DNA from: Ilyomonas limi
Lineage (GTDB): Bacteria; Bacteroidota; Bacteroidia; Chitinophagales; Chitinophagaceae
Direction: 5' to 3'
Length of the DNA: 64,000 bases
Assembly (NCBI RefSeq): GCF_005233845.1
Contig: NZ_SZQL01000007.1
Coordinates: forward strand, 204,701-268,700
The first letter of the stretch is position 1. Each line of letters begins with the position of its first letter. This document shows, one piece after another, positions 54,862 through 63,784 of this stretch. Under the pieces are notes generated by a model. The model made no database searches, was not told where the DNA came from, and saw only the letters and a program-made list of their open reading frames with translations. The position numbers and the translations under genes are program-made.

Positions 54862-55062
54862 TTTGTCAAAAAATGCTCAATAGTTAAAGTTTGTGAATTA
54901 ATGTTGGAAGTTCGCGGATTCACAAGTTTACGGGTTCACACTTTGGGAAGATTGCATAATTGATGTTTGTAAAACTTGCACTTTCTTCTATCCCCGACTT
55001 TAAACCTTAAACTTGTGAACAAGTGAACCCGCAAACCGGTTATCTATTACACTTATAAACTA
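54862..55062. other. Repeat-rich gap between the gmhB-like and nucleotidyltransferase genes
   Basis: Short inverted elements: TTCACAAGTTT and GGGTTCAC on the left, AAACTTGTGAA and GTGAACCCGC on the right. Looks like non-coding interspersed sequence. Confidence 0.4.
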
Positions 55063-55785
55063 TCAAATACTCAACTCCCGCTGTGCACGTTCGTAATCTT
55101 CAGGAATACCAATATCAATAAAATAGGCATCCTGCAAAATACCAATCATCGTACGTTTATGGTATAACGCTTCGAGATAATCCTTTTCAAAAGAAAACTT
55201 TTGGGGTAAATCTTCGTTCAAAAAACTTTGTACGTTCAACGCGTACAAGCCGCCGTTTATTAGACCCTCTTTATAAAACTGCTTTTCTTTAAAGCTTTTA
55301 ACAGTATCATCTTCTTTCAATTCCACTACTCCATAACGGTCAAAATTGTGCATTGGTTTTAAGGTTAGTGTACAATCAGCGCGGTGTTGCAAATGTATTT
55401 TGGCAAGTACGTGTATATCTGCTTTAAACAGGGTATCGCCGTTTGCAACAATTACGTTATTACCGGCTGTTTTTTCACAACACAGTTTAATAGCACCTCC
55501 GGTTCCAAGCGGCTCTTCTTCTACCACCAGCTCTGCATTCAGCCTGGGAAAATGCATTGTTAGATATTGTGTGATCACTTCGTGCCTGTAGCCCAGCGAA
55601 AAAATAAAACGTTCAATACCATACGATTCCAGGTAAGCAATAATATAGGCAAGAAAAGGCTTGTTGTGCACCGGCGCCATACACTTGGGCACATCAGCCA
55701 CCACGCTGCGCAGGCGTGTGCCCAAGCCACCAGCTAGTATAACACATTCTGTAATGGGTGATGTTAAAGTGTTGTATGCAGCCAT
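55063..55785 (-). CDS. Sugar-phosphate nucleotidyltransferase, HddC-like
   Basis: A 240-residue transferase with the NTP-binding signature ILAGGLGTRLRSVVADVPKC and Mg-binding ANGDTLF, then EEPLGTGGAIKL and INGGLYALN. The closest group I recognise is D-glycero-alpha-D-manno-heptose-1-phosphate guanylyltransferase (HddC) and related mannose- or glucose-1-phosphate enzymes. With the GmhB-like phosphatase downstream it would make a GDP- or NDP-activated sugar for a surface glycan. The heptose-kinase-like gene at 42314 is 12 kb away. Base specificity cannot be told by eye. Confidence 0.82.
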   Translation of the reverse strand: MAAYNTLTSPITECVILAGGLGTRLRSVVADVPKCMAPVHNKPFLAYIIAYLESYGIERFIFSLGYRHEVITQYLTMHFPRLNAELVVEEEPLGTGGAIKLCCEKTAGNNVIVANGDTLFKADIHVLAKIHLQHRADCTLTLKPMHNFDRYGVVELKEDDTVKSFKEKQFYKEGLINGGLYALNVQSFLNEDLPQKFSFEKDYLEALYHKRTMIGILQDAYFIDIGIPEDYERAQRELSI

Positions 55786-55909
55786 TTATTATTTATAAAT
55801 GATTTTTTGTTGCTGGTTCCTGTTAAAGGAATATCGTTGGCTTTCCTTCATTAATCATAGCATTCAACAATAATCCTTAAAACATTTCAAAAATACTACA
55901 GTATCATGC

Positions 55910-55946
55910 AAAAGGGCAGCACACGTTTGAAATGTGCTGCCCTTTT
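55910..55946 (-). terminator. Terminator of the cytochrome operon
   Basis: Stem AAAAGGGCAGCACA / TGTGCTGCCCTTTT around a nine-base loop, 36 bases past the cytochrome stop. Confidence 0.85.
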
Positions 55947-55982
55947 AAGAACAAAAATCATTCTAATGAATACAAGTAGCGG

Positions 55983-56477
55983 CTATTTACCACTTGCAGT
56001 ACTATCATTTGTACCACCGTTATTTTTACTGAGCGAAAGTATATACCTCGCCATGTCCCGGGCTTCTGCTGTTGAAACATTGTTATGCGGTGGCATTACC
56101 ACAGTGCCCCACCGGCCACTACCACCTTTGATTATTTTTAACGATAATTCATCGGCCATAGCCTCGCTATTACCATATTTATCAGCTATCATCTGGTAAG
56201 AAGGTCCAATATTTTTCCCCTCCGTATTATGGCAGGTTTTGCAATCATTACCGGCAATAAGCGATGCACCACGTCCGGTTACCGAACCTGTTGAATCGTA
56301 TGCTTGTCCACTTGGCACTGCATTGACAAGGCTATCTTCAGCAGGTGGTAAACTACCCGATTGGTTATTTGCCTGAGTAGTATCATTCACCTGATTATTT
56401 TCATCTCCATTCTGATTGCCACAGCTTGCCACAAACAATCCTGAAGTAACAACTATAATAACAATGAATTTTTTCAT
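55983..56477 (-). CDS. Lipoprotein c-type cytochrome
   Basis: A 164-residue periplasmic electron carrier. The lipobox ends at Cys19 (VASC), then an Asn/Gln/Asp/Ser-rich tether of about 50 residues, then one haem site Cys79-x-x-Cys82-His83 (CKTCH), with Met128 in VVMPPHN as sixth ligand. The tail is again polar. It is the last gene of a leftward operon behind a Gfo/Idh/MocA dehydrogenase and a TIM-barrel protein, so it may accept electrons from an oxidation in this locus, for example by the GMC proteins encoded nearby. Confidence 0.9.
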   Translation of the reverse strand: MKKFIVIIVVTSGLFVASCGNQNGDENNQVNDTTQANNQSGSLPPAEDSLVNAVPSGQAYDSTGSVTGRGASLIAGNDCKTCHNTEGKNIGPSYQMIADKYGNSEAMADELSLKIIKGGSGRWGTVVMPPHNNVSTAEARDMARYILSLSKNNGGTNDSTASGK

Positions 56478-56497
56478 AACATCCGGTTTAGCATTGC

Positions 56498-57553
56498 TTA
56501 TTGCAATCCTAATACCAAACGGTTAAAGTTTTCATCGCTGCCGGTACCCGCAAAGTCATCAAAGGCTTTTTCCGTTACACGGATAATGTGATTTTTAATA
56601 AATATCGCACCTTCTCTTGCACCGTCCTCGGCATTCTTAAGGGCACACTCCCACTCTAGCACTGCCCAACCTTTAAAGTCGTACTGCGCCAGTTTACTAA
56701 ATACACTTTTAAAGTCCACCTGTCCATCACCCAGCGAGCGGAAACGACCGGCACGGTTTACCCAGCTTTGATAACCGCCATATACGCCTTGCTTGCCGGT
56801 TGGATTAAATTCCGCATCTTTTACATGAAACATCTTAATGCGTTCATGATAGTAATCTATGTAAGTAAGATAATCGAGACATTGTAGTACAAAATGGGAA
56901 GGATCGTACAACAAACAGGCACGCGGATGATTGTTTACTTCTTTCAAAAACATTTCGTACGATACACCATCGTGCAGGTCTTCACCGGGGTGAATTTCAT
57001 AACACAAATCCACTCCATTTTCATCAAATACATTCAGGATAGGCAACCAGCGGTTAGCTAATTCTTTAAAACCCGTTTCTACCAACCCTGCCGGACGTTG
57101 CGGCCAGGGATATACCGTATGCCACAGCAACGCGCCGCTAAAAGTAGCATGTGCATTCAAGCCCAGATTCTTAGAGGCCTGTGCGGCCCATTTCAACTGC
57201 TGTATTGCCCATTCGGTGCGGGCTTTAGGACTGTTACGGTATTGCTCCGGTGCAAAGCCATCAAACAAAGCATCATACGCCGGATGCACAGCTATCAACT
57301 GTCCTTGCAGGTGTGTAGATAATTCTGTTATCTGGACACCGGCTTCATTGGCAATACCGGTCAGTTCATCTGCATACGTTTTGCTTTCGGCTGCTTTTTG
57401 CAGGTCTATAAAACTGGTAACCCATGTAGGTATTTGCACACCTACGTATCCAAGACTTGCAGCCCATTCACAAATAGATTTTAGAGAATTGAACGGCGGC
57501 TGATCGCCGGCAAACTGTGCGAGAAATATTCCAGGTCCTTTAAGTGTTGTCAT
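56498..57553 (-). CDS. TIM-barrel sugar isomerase/epimerase-like protein
   Basis: A 351-residue member of the AP-endonuclease-2 (xylose-isomerase-like TIM barrel) family. Metal ligands can be placed at Glu in CYEIHPGE, Asp-x-x-His in YDPSHF, His in MFHVKDAE and Glu in AVLEWECA. No signal peptide, so cytoplasmic. These enzymes isomerise, epimerise or cleave sugars and keto-sugars. It lies 20 bases before the cytochrome gene and behind the Gfo/Idh/MocA gene, a partnership common in sugar and inositol catabolism in this phylum. Substrate unknown. Confidence 0.83.
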   Translation of the reverse strand: MTTLKGPGIFLAQFAGDQPPFNSLKSICEWAASLGYVGVQIPTWVTSFIDLQKAAESKTYADELTGIANEAGVQITELSTHLQGQLIAVHPAYDALFDGFAPEQYRNSPKARTEWAIQQLKWAAQASKNLGLNAHATFSGALLWHTVYPWPQRPAGLVETGFKELANRWLPILNVFDENGVDLCYEIHPGEDLHDGVSYEMFLKEVNNHPRACLLYDPSHFVLQCLDYLTYIDYYHERIKMFHVKDAEFNPTGKQGVYGGYQSWVNRAGRFRSLGDGQVDFKSVFSKLAQYDFKGWAVLEWECALKNAEDGAREGAIFIKNHIIRVTEKAFDDFAGTGSDENFNRLVLGLQ

Positions 57554-57562
57554 AAGTGAAAG

Positions 57563-57587
57563 CCCCCATTCCCCTGAAGGGGAGTTT
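57563..57587. repeat. CCCCTGAAGGGG intergenic repeat
   Basis: AGCCCCCATTCCCCTGAAGG continuing GGAGTTTTTG; the CCCCT/AGGGG core folds. A related fragment is at 47606-47632. Sequences of this form are frequent between genes of Bacteroidota. Confidence 0.5.
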
Positions 57588-57697
57588 TTGAAATGATAAT
57601 TGACGTTGATTTGGTGAATTAATAAGTACGTTTCTCAACAGCCGGGGCTCGTGGAGACACGAACCTCAGTAAAATTTTATAATCAGGAAAATTTCTT

Positions 57698-58855
57698 CTA
57701 CACTTTATTTTCCGTCCACTTTACATCACTTTGTCCTGAAGCCACCACATTATCTATAAACGCCATACCACGGATACCTTCTTCCACACGCGGAAAATCG
57801 AGTGCTTCTTTAGGTGGCTCCGTACCTTCTATTTTGGCAGATAACGTGAGTGCAAAATTGCGGTAGATATTAGCAAAAGCTTCCAGGTAGCCTTCGGGAT
57901 GTCCGCCCGGTGTGCGCGCATTGAACCTGGCATAACTGCCCACCCACGGCGTTCCGGTGCGCAAAATCTCGGTGGGCTTATCCAGCCAGCGCACAATGAG
58001 TGTATTGGGCTCCTGCTGCGCCCATTCCAGTCCGCCTTTTTCGCCATACACGCGAATTTTTAAAGCATTTTCTTCGCCGGCGGCAACCTGGCTGGCCATC
58101 AGCACGCCATGCACGCCGTCTTCCATCTTCAGCAATACATTTCCGTCATCATCTAAGCGGCGGCCTTCTACCATTACATTCAGGTCGGCACAGAGATGCG
58201 TAATTTTTTTGCCGGTAATATATTCAGCAAGGTGTGCTGCGTGCGTACCAATATCGCCCATAGCGCCTGCCTTACCACTCTTGGTTGGGTCGGTACGCCA
58301 GGCAGCCTGCATATTGCCTTCGCGCTCCGTTAGCTTGCTCAGCCAGCCTTGCGGATATTCTACCCACACCTTTCTTATTTTGCCCAAAGCCCCTTCGGCA
58401 ACCATTTGTTTTGCCTGTTTTACCATTGGGTAGCCGCTGTAAGTATGCGTAAGGCAAAGCAGCAGGCCGGTCTCATCCACCTTTTGTTTTAGCTGTTTGG
58501 CTTCGTCCAGGTTAAAGGTCATGGGCTTTTCTATCACTACATTAAACCCATGTTCCAGCGCCATCATAGCAGGTGCAAAATGCACGAAGTTGGGCGTTAC
58601 AATACTTACAAAATCTATCCGCACATCTTCGGGCAGCTTACTTTCCTTTTCTATCATTTCCTCATAGGAAGTATAAGTACGGTCTTCAGGAAGAAATAAC
58701 ATCTTTCCCGATTCTATGGCTATATCATTTATCTCGCTGAGCGCCCCTGCAGATAATTCTATCAAGCCATCCATGTTGGCTGCCAGGCGGTGAACGGCAC
58801 CAATAAAAGCACCTTTACCACCGCCTATCATGCCCATTCTAAGTTTTCTTTTCAT
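57698..58855 (-). CDS. Gfo/Idh/MocA-family oxidoreductase
   Basis: A 385-residue NAD(P)-dependent dehydrogenase. The Rossmann loop is GMIGGGKGAFIGAVH (residues 8-22), and the catalytic EKP motif is in FNVVIEKPMTFN at about 118-129. DIGTHAAHLAEYITGKKI carries the conserved His of the substrate domain. No Tat or Sec signal, so cytoplasmic. It heads a leftward operon with a TIM-barrel isomerase and a cytochrome c lipoprotein and is divergent from the TIM-barrel/GMC operon. Likely acts on a sugar or keto-sugar. Confidence 0.88.
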   Translation of the reverse strand: MKRKLRMGMIGGGKGAFIGAVHRLAANMDGLIELSAGALSEINDIAIESGKMLFLPEDRTYTSYEEMIEKESKLPEDVRIDFVSIVTPNFVHFAPAMMALEHGFNVVIEKPMTFNLDEAKQLKQKVDETGLLLCLTHTYSGYPMVKQAKQMVAEGALGKIRKVWVEYPQGWLSKLTEREGNMQAAWRTDPTKSGKAGAMGDIGTHAAHLAEYITGKKITHLCADLNVMVEGRRLDDDGNVLLKMEDGVHGVLMASQVAAGEENALKIRVYGEKGGLEWAQQEPNTLIVRWLDKPTEILRTGTPWVGSYARFNARTPGGHPEGYLEAFANIYRNFALTLSAKIEGTEPPKEALDFPRVEEGIRGMAFIDNVVASGQSDVKWTENKV

Positions 58856-59167
58856 ATAGGTTTTTTGGTTTTTAGCTATAATACAAAGTTGCGTACAGCA
58901 ATCTGTTTCGCTTATTTTATTCTTTTATAAATAAAAAGACTGCTATGGATGTAAACACGGCAGGCAATATATAATCATTTTTTCAACCCTCACCGGTTCC
59001 TCATTTGGAGCCACCGTATTTAAGTAAGAAGCGCTTAAAATTATAACATGTAAACAAACAGCTAAAAAAAATTATTCTGTTTTTGAATAAAAGGGGCACG
59101 AATAAAAATAATAATTACATTTATCCGCGATTATTTTATTCACTCTACCGATTTGTAATTATACTGT
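58856..59167. other. Divergent promoter region of the sugar oxidation locus
   Basis: About 312 bases between the two operons of the locus, very AT-rich. No ORF, no clear hairpin and no consensus -33/-7 pair that I could fix. A single control region here could serve both directions. Confidence 0.45.
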
Positions 59168-60049
59168 ATGTCTTCTAACAGAAGGACCGCTATTAAAAAC
59201 ATGCTTGCCGGCTCAGCAGCGCTTGCCGCAGGCGACACTTTACTATCTTCTTTTTCTAAAAAAACAACTGTAAAAAAATTGAAACTGAAAGGCAACATTA
59301 ATCACTCAGCATGCCGCTGGTGCTACAGCGATATTCCGCTGGACCAACTGTGCGCCGGCGCTAAAGAAATAGGATTGAAAGGTATAGACCTTGTAGGTCC
59401 TAAAGATTGGCCCACACTTAAGAAATACGGGCTTGACTCGCCTATGTGCAACGGCGCCGAAATAAGCCTTACCGAAGGTTTTAACGACCCGCAGTATCAT
59501 TCCAAGCTGATTGACAACTATACCGAACACATTGGACTGGTGGCAGATGCAGGCTATAAAAACCTGATTTGTTTTAGCGGCAGCCGCCGTGGTATGGATG
59601 ATGAGACCGGCCTGAAAAACTGCGAAGAAGGTATCAAAAAATTATTACCCTTAGCGGAGAAAAAAGGAGTAGTGCTGGTGATGGAACTGCTTAACAGCAA
59701 GGTGGACCATAAGGATTATATGTGTGATAACAGCAAGTGGGGCACTGAGTTGTGCCGGCGCATTGGCTCCGACAATTTTAAACTGCTCTATGATATTTAT
59801 CACATGCAGATAGATGAAGGTGATGTAATAAGAACCATACGCGACAGGCATCAGTATTTTGCACACTATCATACCGGCGGCGTACCCGGCAGAAACGAAA
59901 TAGACAGCTCGCAGGAACTTTTTTATCCGGCTGTAATGCGCGCCATAGTGGCTACCGGTTATAAAGGCTATGTGGCACAGGAGTTTATACCTACCGAAAA
60001 AGACAAGTTAGCAGCCCTCCGCAGGTGTGTGGAAATATGTGATGTATAA
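59168..60049 (+). CDS. Hydroxypyruvate-isomerase-like TIM-barrel protein with Tat-like signal
   Basis: A 293-residue protein of the xylose-isomerase-like TIM barrel family, of the kind annotated as hydroxypyruvate isomerase. Metal-site residues appear in VLVMELLNSK (Glu), LYDIYHMQ (Asp and His), YFAHYHTGGVPGRNEID (His) and VAQEFIPTEKD (Glu). The N-terminus NRRTAIKNMLAGSAALAAG is a twin-arginine-type signal, so the enzyme may act in the periplasm, unlike the isomerase at 56498. It is followed after 232 bases by two GMC flavoprotein genes. Confidence 0.8.
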   Translation: MSSNRRTAIKNMLAGSAALAAGDTLLSSFSKKTTVKKLKLKGNINHSACRWCYSDIPLDQLCAGAKEIGLKGIDLVGPKDWPTLKKYGLDSPMCNGAEISLTEGFNDPQYHSKLIDNYTEHIGLVADAGYKNLICFSGSRRGMDDETGLKNCEEGIKKLLPLAEKKGVVLVMELLNSKVDHKDYMCDNSKWGTELCRRIGSDNFKLLYDIYHMQIDEGDVIRTIRDRHQYFAHYHTGGVPGRNEIDSSQELFYPAVMRAIVATGYKGYVAQEFIPTEKDKLAALRRCVEICDV

Positions 60050-60281
60050 TAAAGTAATACAGCAATCGTAAATTGTATAAAAAACAGCAATGTCTGTTGC
60101 ATGATGCACCGAAAGAAAATAATAGGATAAGAATAATAAAGCAAACTGCCTGTCAACAGCAAGCATCCGTTACATTATTCTGTTTTCTCTTCACTGTTAA
60201 TTATCATTGTTTCTTTATTCTCAAATACTGCTTTAGTAAAAAACGATACTTGTATTCTCATTTCTTTTAAAATAAAAAATC

Positions 60282-61961
60282 ATGGCTGAAAATGTTTTTG
60301 ATGCAATCGTAGTTGGCTCGGGCATCAGTGGCGGCTGGGCTGCCAAAGAGCTTACCGAAAAAGGATTAACGGTATTAATGCTGGAGCGCGGTCGCAATAT
60401 TGAGCACATAAAAGGGTATGTAAATGCTAACAAAGCACCTTGGGAGTTTCCGCACCGTGGCAGCAAAACCCAGCAAATGATTAAAGACTACCCGGTACTC
60501 AACCGTGACTATCCGCTGAATGAAACAAACCTCGACTATTGGGTAAACGAAAAAGAAAGCCCTTATACTGAAGTACACCGCTTCGACTGGTTTCGTGGCT
60601 ATCATGTAGGTGGCCGCTCGCTTATGTGGGGTCGCCAAAGCTACCGCTGGAGCGATCATGCCTTTGAAGCCAATGCCAAAGAAGGTATTGGTGTAGACTG
60701 GCCCATCCGCTACAAAGACATTGCGCCCTGGTACGATTACGTAGAAAAATTTATTGGCGTAAGCGGCTCTAAAGAAAATATACCACAACTACCCGATGGG
60801 CAATTTATGCCAGCCATGGAATTGAATGTAGTGGAGAAAGCATTGCAGCCAAGATTGAAGGAATATTATAAAGGACAGCGTGCTATGTTTATCGGCCGCA
60901 CAGCCAATATTACTGAGCCATTGCCCGGACGTACCAATTGCCAATACCGCAATAAATGCTGGCTGGGCTGCCCATATGGAGCATACTTCAGCACGCAATC
61001 TTCTACCCTGCCTGCTGCTGTTAAGACCGGCAAATTAACGCTGCGCCCGTGGGCTATTGTAACCAAAGTGCTGTACGATAAAGATAAAAAACGCGCCACT
61101 GGTGTAGAAGTACTCGATGCACAAACAAACAAAACCTACGTATATAATTCCAAAATCGTATTCCTCAACGCCAGTGCACTCAACAGTGCCTGGATACTGA
61201 TGAACTCTGCTACCGATGTATGGCCTGACGGTTTGGGCAGCAGTAGCGGCGAGTTGGGGCATAATGTAATGGACCACCACCTGAACGTAGGTGCCGGCGG
61301 CACAGTAGAAGGGTACGAAGACAAATATTATTATGGTCGCCGCGCCAATGGTGTGTATATACCACAGTTCCGCAACTTGTTTGGCGATAAAAGGGATTAC
61401 CTGCGCGGTTTTGGCTACCAGGGGGGTGCTAGCCGGCAGGGCTGGAGCCGCCAAATACCGGAGATGCAAATTGGTGGTGAGTTCAAAGATGCATTGGCAG
61501 AACCAGGCTTATGGACAATGGGACTTGGAGGCTTTGGTGAAACCCTGCCTTATCACGACAACAAGGTAACGCTGGACAAGAATACAAAAGATAAGTGGAG
61601 CTTAAATGTACTTTCGATAGACGCAGTGCTGAGAGATAATGAGTTTAAGATGCGCAAAGACATACAGAACGATGCCATAGAAATGCTGACTGCAATGGGC
61701 GTAAAAGATGTAAAAGGTTACGACCATGACGCGGTATTAGGCCGTGGCATTCACGAAATGGGTACAGCACGCATGGGTAAAGATCCTAAAACATCGGTGC
61801 TCAATAGCAATAACCAGATATGGGATGCACCCAACGTATATGTAACAGATGGCGCCTTTATGACCAGCGCCAACTGTGTAAACCCATCACTCACCTATAT
61901 GGCTATGACCGCAAGAGCTGCCGACCACGCAGTGAGTGAACTTAAAAAAATGAACCTCTAA
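60282..61961 (+). CDS. GMC-family FAD oxidoreductase, first copy
   Basis: A 559-residue flavoprotein. The FAD loop GSGISGG begins at Gly12 and is followed by KELTEKGLTVLMLERG. The C-terminal active-site region keeps His in IHEMGTARMG and the usual Asn in CVNPSLTYMAMTARA. Members of this bacterial branch oxidise sugar hydroxyls (for example at C3) and pass electrons to a cytochrome. There is no signal peptide; relatives are exported with a small Tat subunit, which I do not find here. It is paralogous to the next gene. Confidence 0.9.
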   Translation: MAENVFDAIVVGSGISGGWAAKELTEKGLTVLMLERGRNIEHIKGYVNANKAPWEFPHRGSKTQQMIKDYPVLNRDYPLNETNLDYWVNEKESPYTEVHRFDWFRGYHVGGRSLMWGRQSYRWSDHAFEANAKEGIGVDWPIRYKDIAPWYDYVEKFIGVSGSKENIPQLPDGQFMPAMELNVVEKALQPRLKEYYKGQRAMFIGRTANITEPLPGRTNCQYRNKCWLGCPYGAYFSTQSSTLPAAVKTGKLTLRPWAIVTKVLYDKDKKRATGVEVLDAQTNKTYVYNSKIVFLNASALNSAWILMNSATDVWPDGLGSSSGELGHNVMDHHLNVGAGGTVEGYEDKYYYGRRANGVYIPQFRNLFGDKRDYLRGFGYQGGASRQGWSRQIPEMQIGGEFKDALAEPGLWTMGLGGFGETLPYHDNKVTLDKNTKDKWSLNVLSIDAVLRDNEFKMRKDIQNDAIEMLTAMGVKDVKGYDHDAVLGRGIHEMGTARMGKDPKTSVLNSNNQIWDAPNVYVTDGAFMTSANCVNPSLTYMAMTARAADHAVSELKKMNL

Positions 61962-61969
61962 TATTTTTG

Positions 61970-62031
61970 AATCATTAATTGTTAATTGATTTGCTGCATA
62001 AAAGCAATTCCTCAATCAACAATTAATGATT
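61970..62031. repeat. Inverted repeat between the GMC genes
   Basis: AATCATTAATTGTTAATTGA at the left pairs with AATCAACAATTAATGATT (62014-62031) with one small bulge. AT-rich intergenic repeat; similar ATTGTCAATTG-type pieces occur near 6880 and 25765-25840. Confidence 0.5.
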
Positions 62032-62047
62032 TCCAATTGACAATAAC

Positions 62048-63784
62048 ATGGGCGATTCTTTGCAGGTGAATATTAATGCCGGCGGCGTAGCAAAAAACAC
62101 GTTTGATGCTATCGTCATTGGTTCGGGTATTAGTGGTGGCTGGGCTGCTAAAGAATTGTGCGAATTGGGATTGAAAACCCTGGTGCTGGAGAGAGGCCGC
62201 GATGTACAACACATCAAAGATTATCCTACAGCCAACATGGCGCCCTGGGAGTTTAAGCACCGCGGGCAAATGCCCAAAAAGTTTATAGATGAAAACCCGC
62301 TCATTACTACCGCAGCAGGCTTTGGAGAAGATACAGCGCATTTTTTTATAAAAGATAAAGACCATCCTTATGTGCAGGACAAGCCATTCGACTGGATACG
62401 CGGCTATCAGGTAGGTGGCAAATCTATCATCTGGGGGAGAGCCACACAGCGCTGGAGCGATTTTGAATTTAAAAATCCTGCCCGTTTTGGCTATGGTATT
62501 GAGTGGCCGATTGATTATAAAGAAATAGCTCCGTGGTACTCGCACGTAGAAGAGTTTATCGGTATCTGTGGTAATAAAGACGGACTGGAAGCAATGCCCG
62601 ATGGCGAATTTTTACCACCATTTGAGTTGAACGCAGTAGAGCAACATTTGAAGCAAAGCATTAAGCAGCACTATAACCGCGATTATGTGCATGCCCGGTG
62701 GGCACACATTACCGAACCAAAAGAAATACACAAACAACAAGGCCGGGTAAAGTGTATGGCGCGCAATATGTGTATGCGTGGCTGTCCTTTTGGCGGTTAT
62801 TTTAGTTCGGTATCCAGCACGTTGCCCTGGGCAGCAAAGACGGGCAACTTAACCGTGCGGCCTTACTCGGTTGTACATTCCATTATCTATGATGAGCAGA
62901 AAGGTAAAGCGGCTGGTGTACGAATTATTGATACCAATACCAAACAAACAACAGATTATTTCGCCCGCATCCTGTTTGTAAATGCGGCTGCGATGAACAG
63001 CAATTTGATTCTGCTTAATTCAACATCCAACCGGTTTCCAAGTGGATTAGGCAATGATAATGGTTTGCTGGGCAAATATGTAGCTTTTCACAATTACCGC
63101 GGAAGCGTGCATGGTACGGTAGATGGTTTTCAGGATAAGTATATATATGGTCGCAACCCTACGGATGCTATACTGGTAAACTTTAGAAACCTGCAGCAAC
63201 AAGAGAAGGATTTTGTAGGCGGCTATACTACGTTTATGAGTGCATACCGCGCAAAAGCTGATGGTGGCGAAAATGAAATTGCCTCATCAACCATTGGTGC
63301 CGCCTATAAAGAAGCGATCACTGAGCCACTGGGCTGGCGGGTATATATGTACAGCCAGGGCGAAACGATACCAAAAGAAACAAACTATGTAAAGCTGAGC
63401 GGTACTAAAAAAGATGAATGGGGCATTCCGCTGTTGGTAACTAATGTAGATTATGACAGCAATGACGAAGCCTTATTAAAAGATTTTTTGACCGAAGGTG
63501 CCGCTATGCTGGATAGCGCTGGTGTGAAAAATATTGTACAATATGATAATCATTGGCCACCGGGCAGAGATATACACGAGATGGGCGGCTGCCGCATGGG
63601 TAAAGACCCAAGGACTTCGTTGCTGAATGCGCACAATCAATTGCACCATTGCACCAATGTATTTGTAACTGACGGCGCCTGCATGACGAGTACGGGCAAT
63701 CAAAGTCCGTCCATATTATATATGGCACTTACGGCACGAGCAGCCAACTATGCAGCCGGGGAAATGAAGAAAGGAAATCTGTAA
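62048..63784 (+). CDS. GMC-family FAD oxidoreductase, second copy
   Basis: A 578-residue paralogue of the upstream gene (FAD loop GSGISGG from Gly25, then KELCELGLKTLVLERG). It has about 13 extra N-terminal residues and no signal peptide. The catalytic His remains in IHEMGGCRMG, but where the family and the first copy have the active-site Asn (CVNPSLT), this protein reads NQSPSIL, that is Ser at that position. It may therefore have different chemistry or act as a partner of the first copy. It starts 86 bases after the first copy, on the same strand. Confidence 0.88.
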   Translation: MGDSLQVNINAGGVAKNTFDAIVIGSGISGGWAAKELCELGLKTLVLERGRDVQHIKDYPTANMAPWEFKHRGQMPKKFIDENPLITTAAGFGEDTAHFFIKDKDHPYVQDKPFDWIRGYQVGGKSIIWGRATQRWSDFEFKNPARFGYGIEWPIDYKEIAPWYSHVEEFIGICGNKDGLEAMPDGEFLPPFELNAVEQHLKQSIKQHYNRDYVHARWAHITEPKEIHKQQGRVKCMARNMCMRGCPFGGYFSSVSSTLPWAAKTGNLTVRPYSVVHSIIYDEQKGKAAGVRIIDTNTKQTTDYFARILFVNAAAMNSNLILLNSTSNRFPSGLGNDNGLLGKYVAFHNYRGSVHGTVDGFQDKYIYGRNPTDAILVNFRNLQQQEKDFVGGYTTFMSAYRAKADGGENEIASSTIGAAYKEAITEPLGWRVYMYSQGETIPKETNYVKLSGTKKDEWGIPLLVTNVDYDSNDEALLKDFLTEGAAMLDSAGVKNIVQYDNHWPPGRDIHEMGGCRMGKDPRTSLLNAHNQLHHCTNVFVTDGACMTSTGNQSPSILYMALTARAANYAAGEMKKGNL

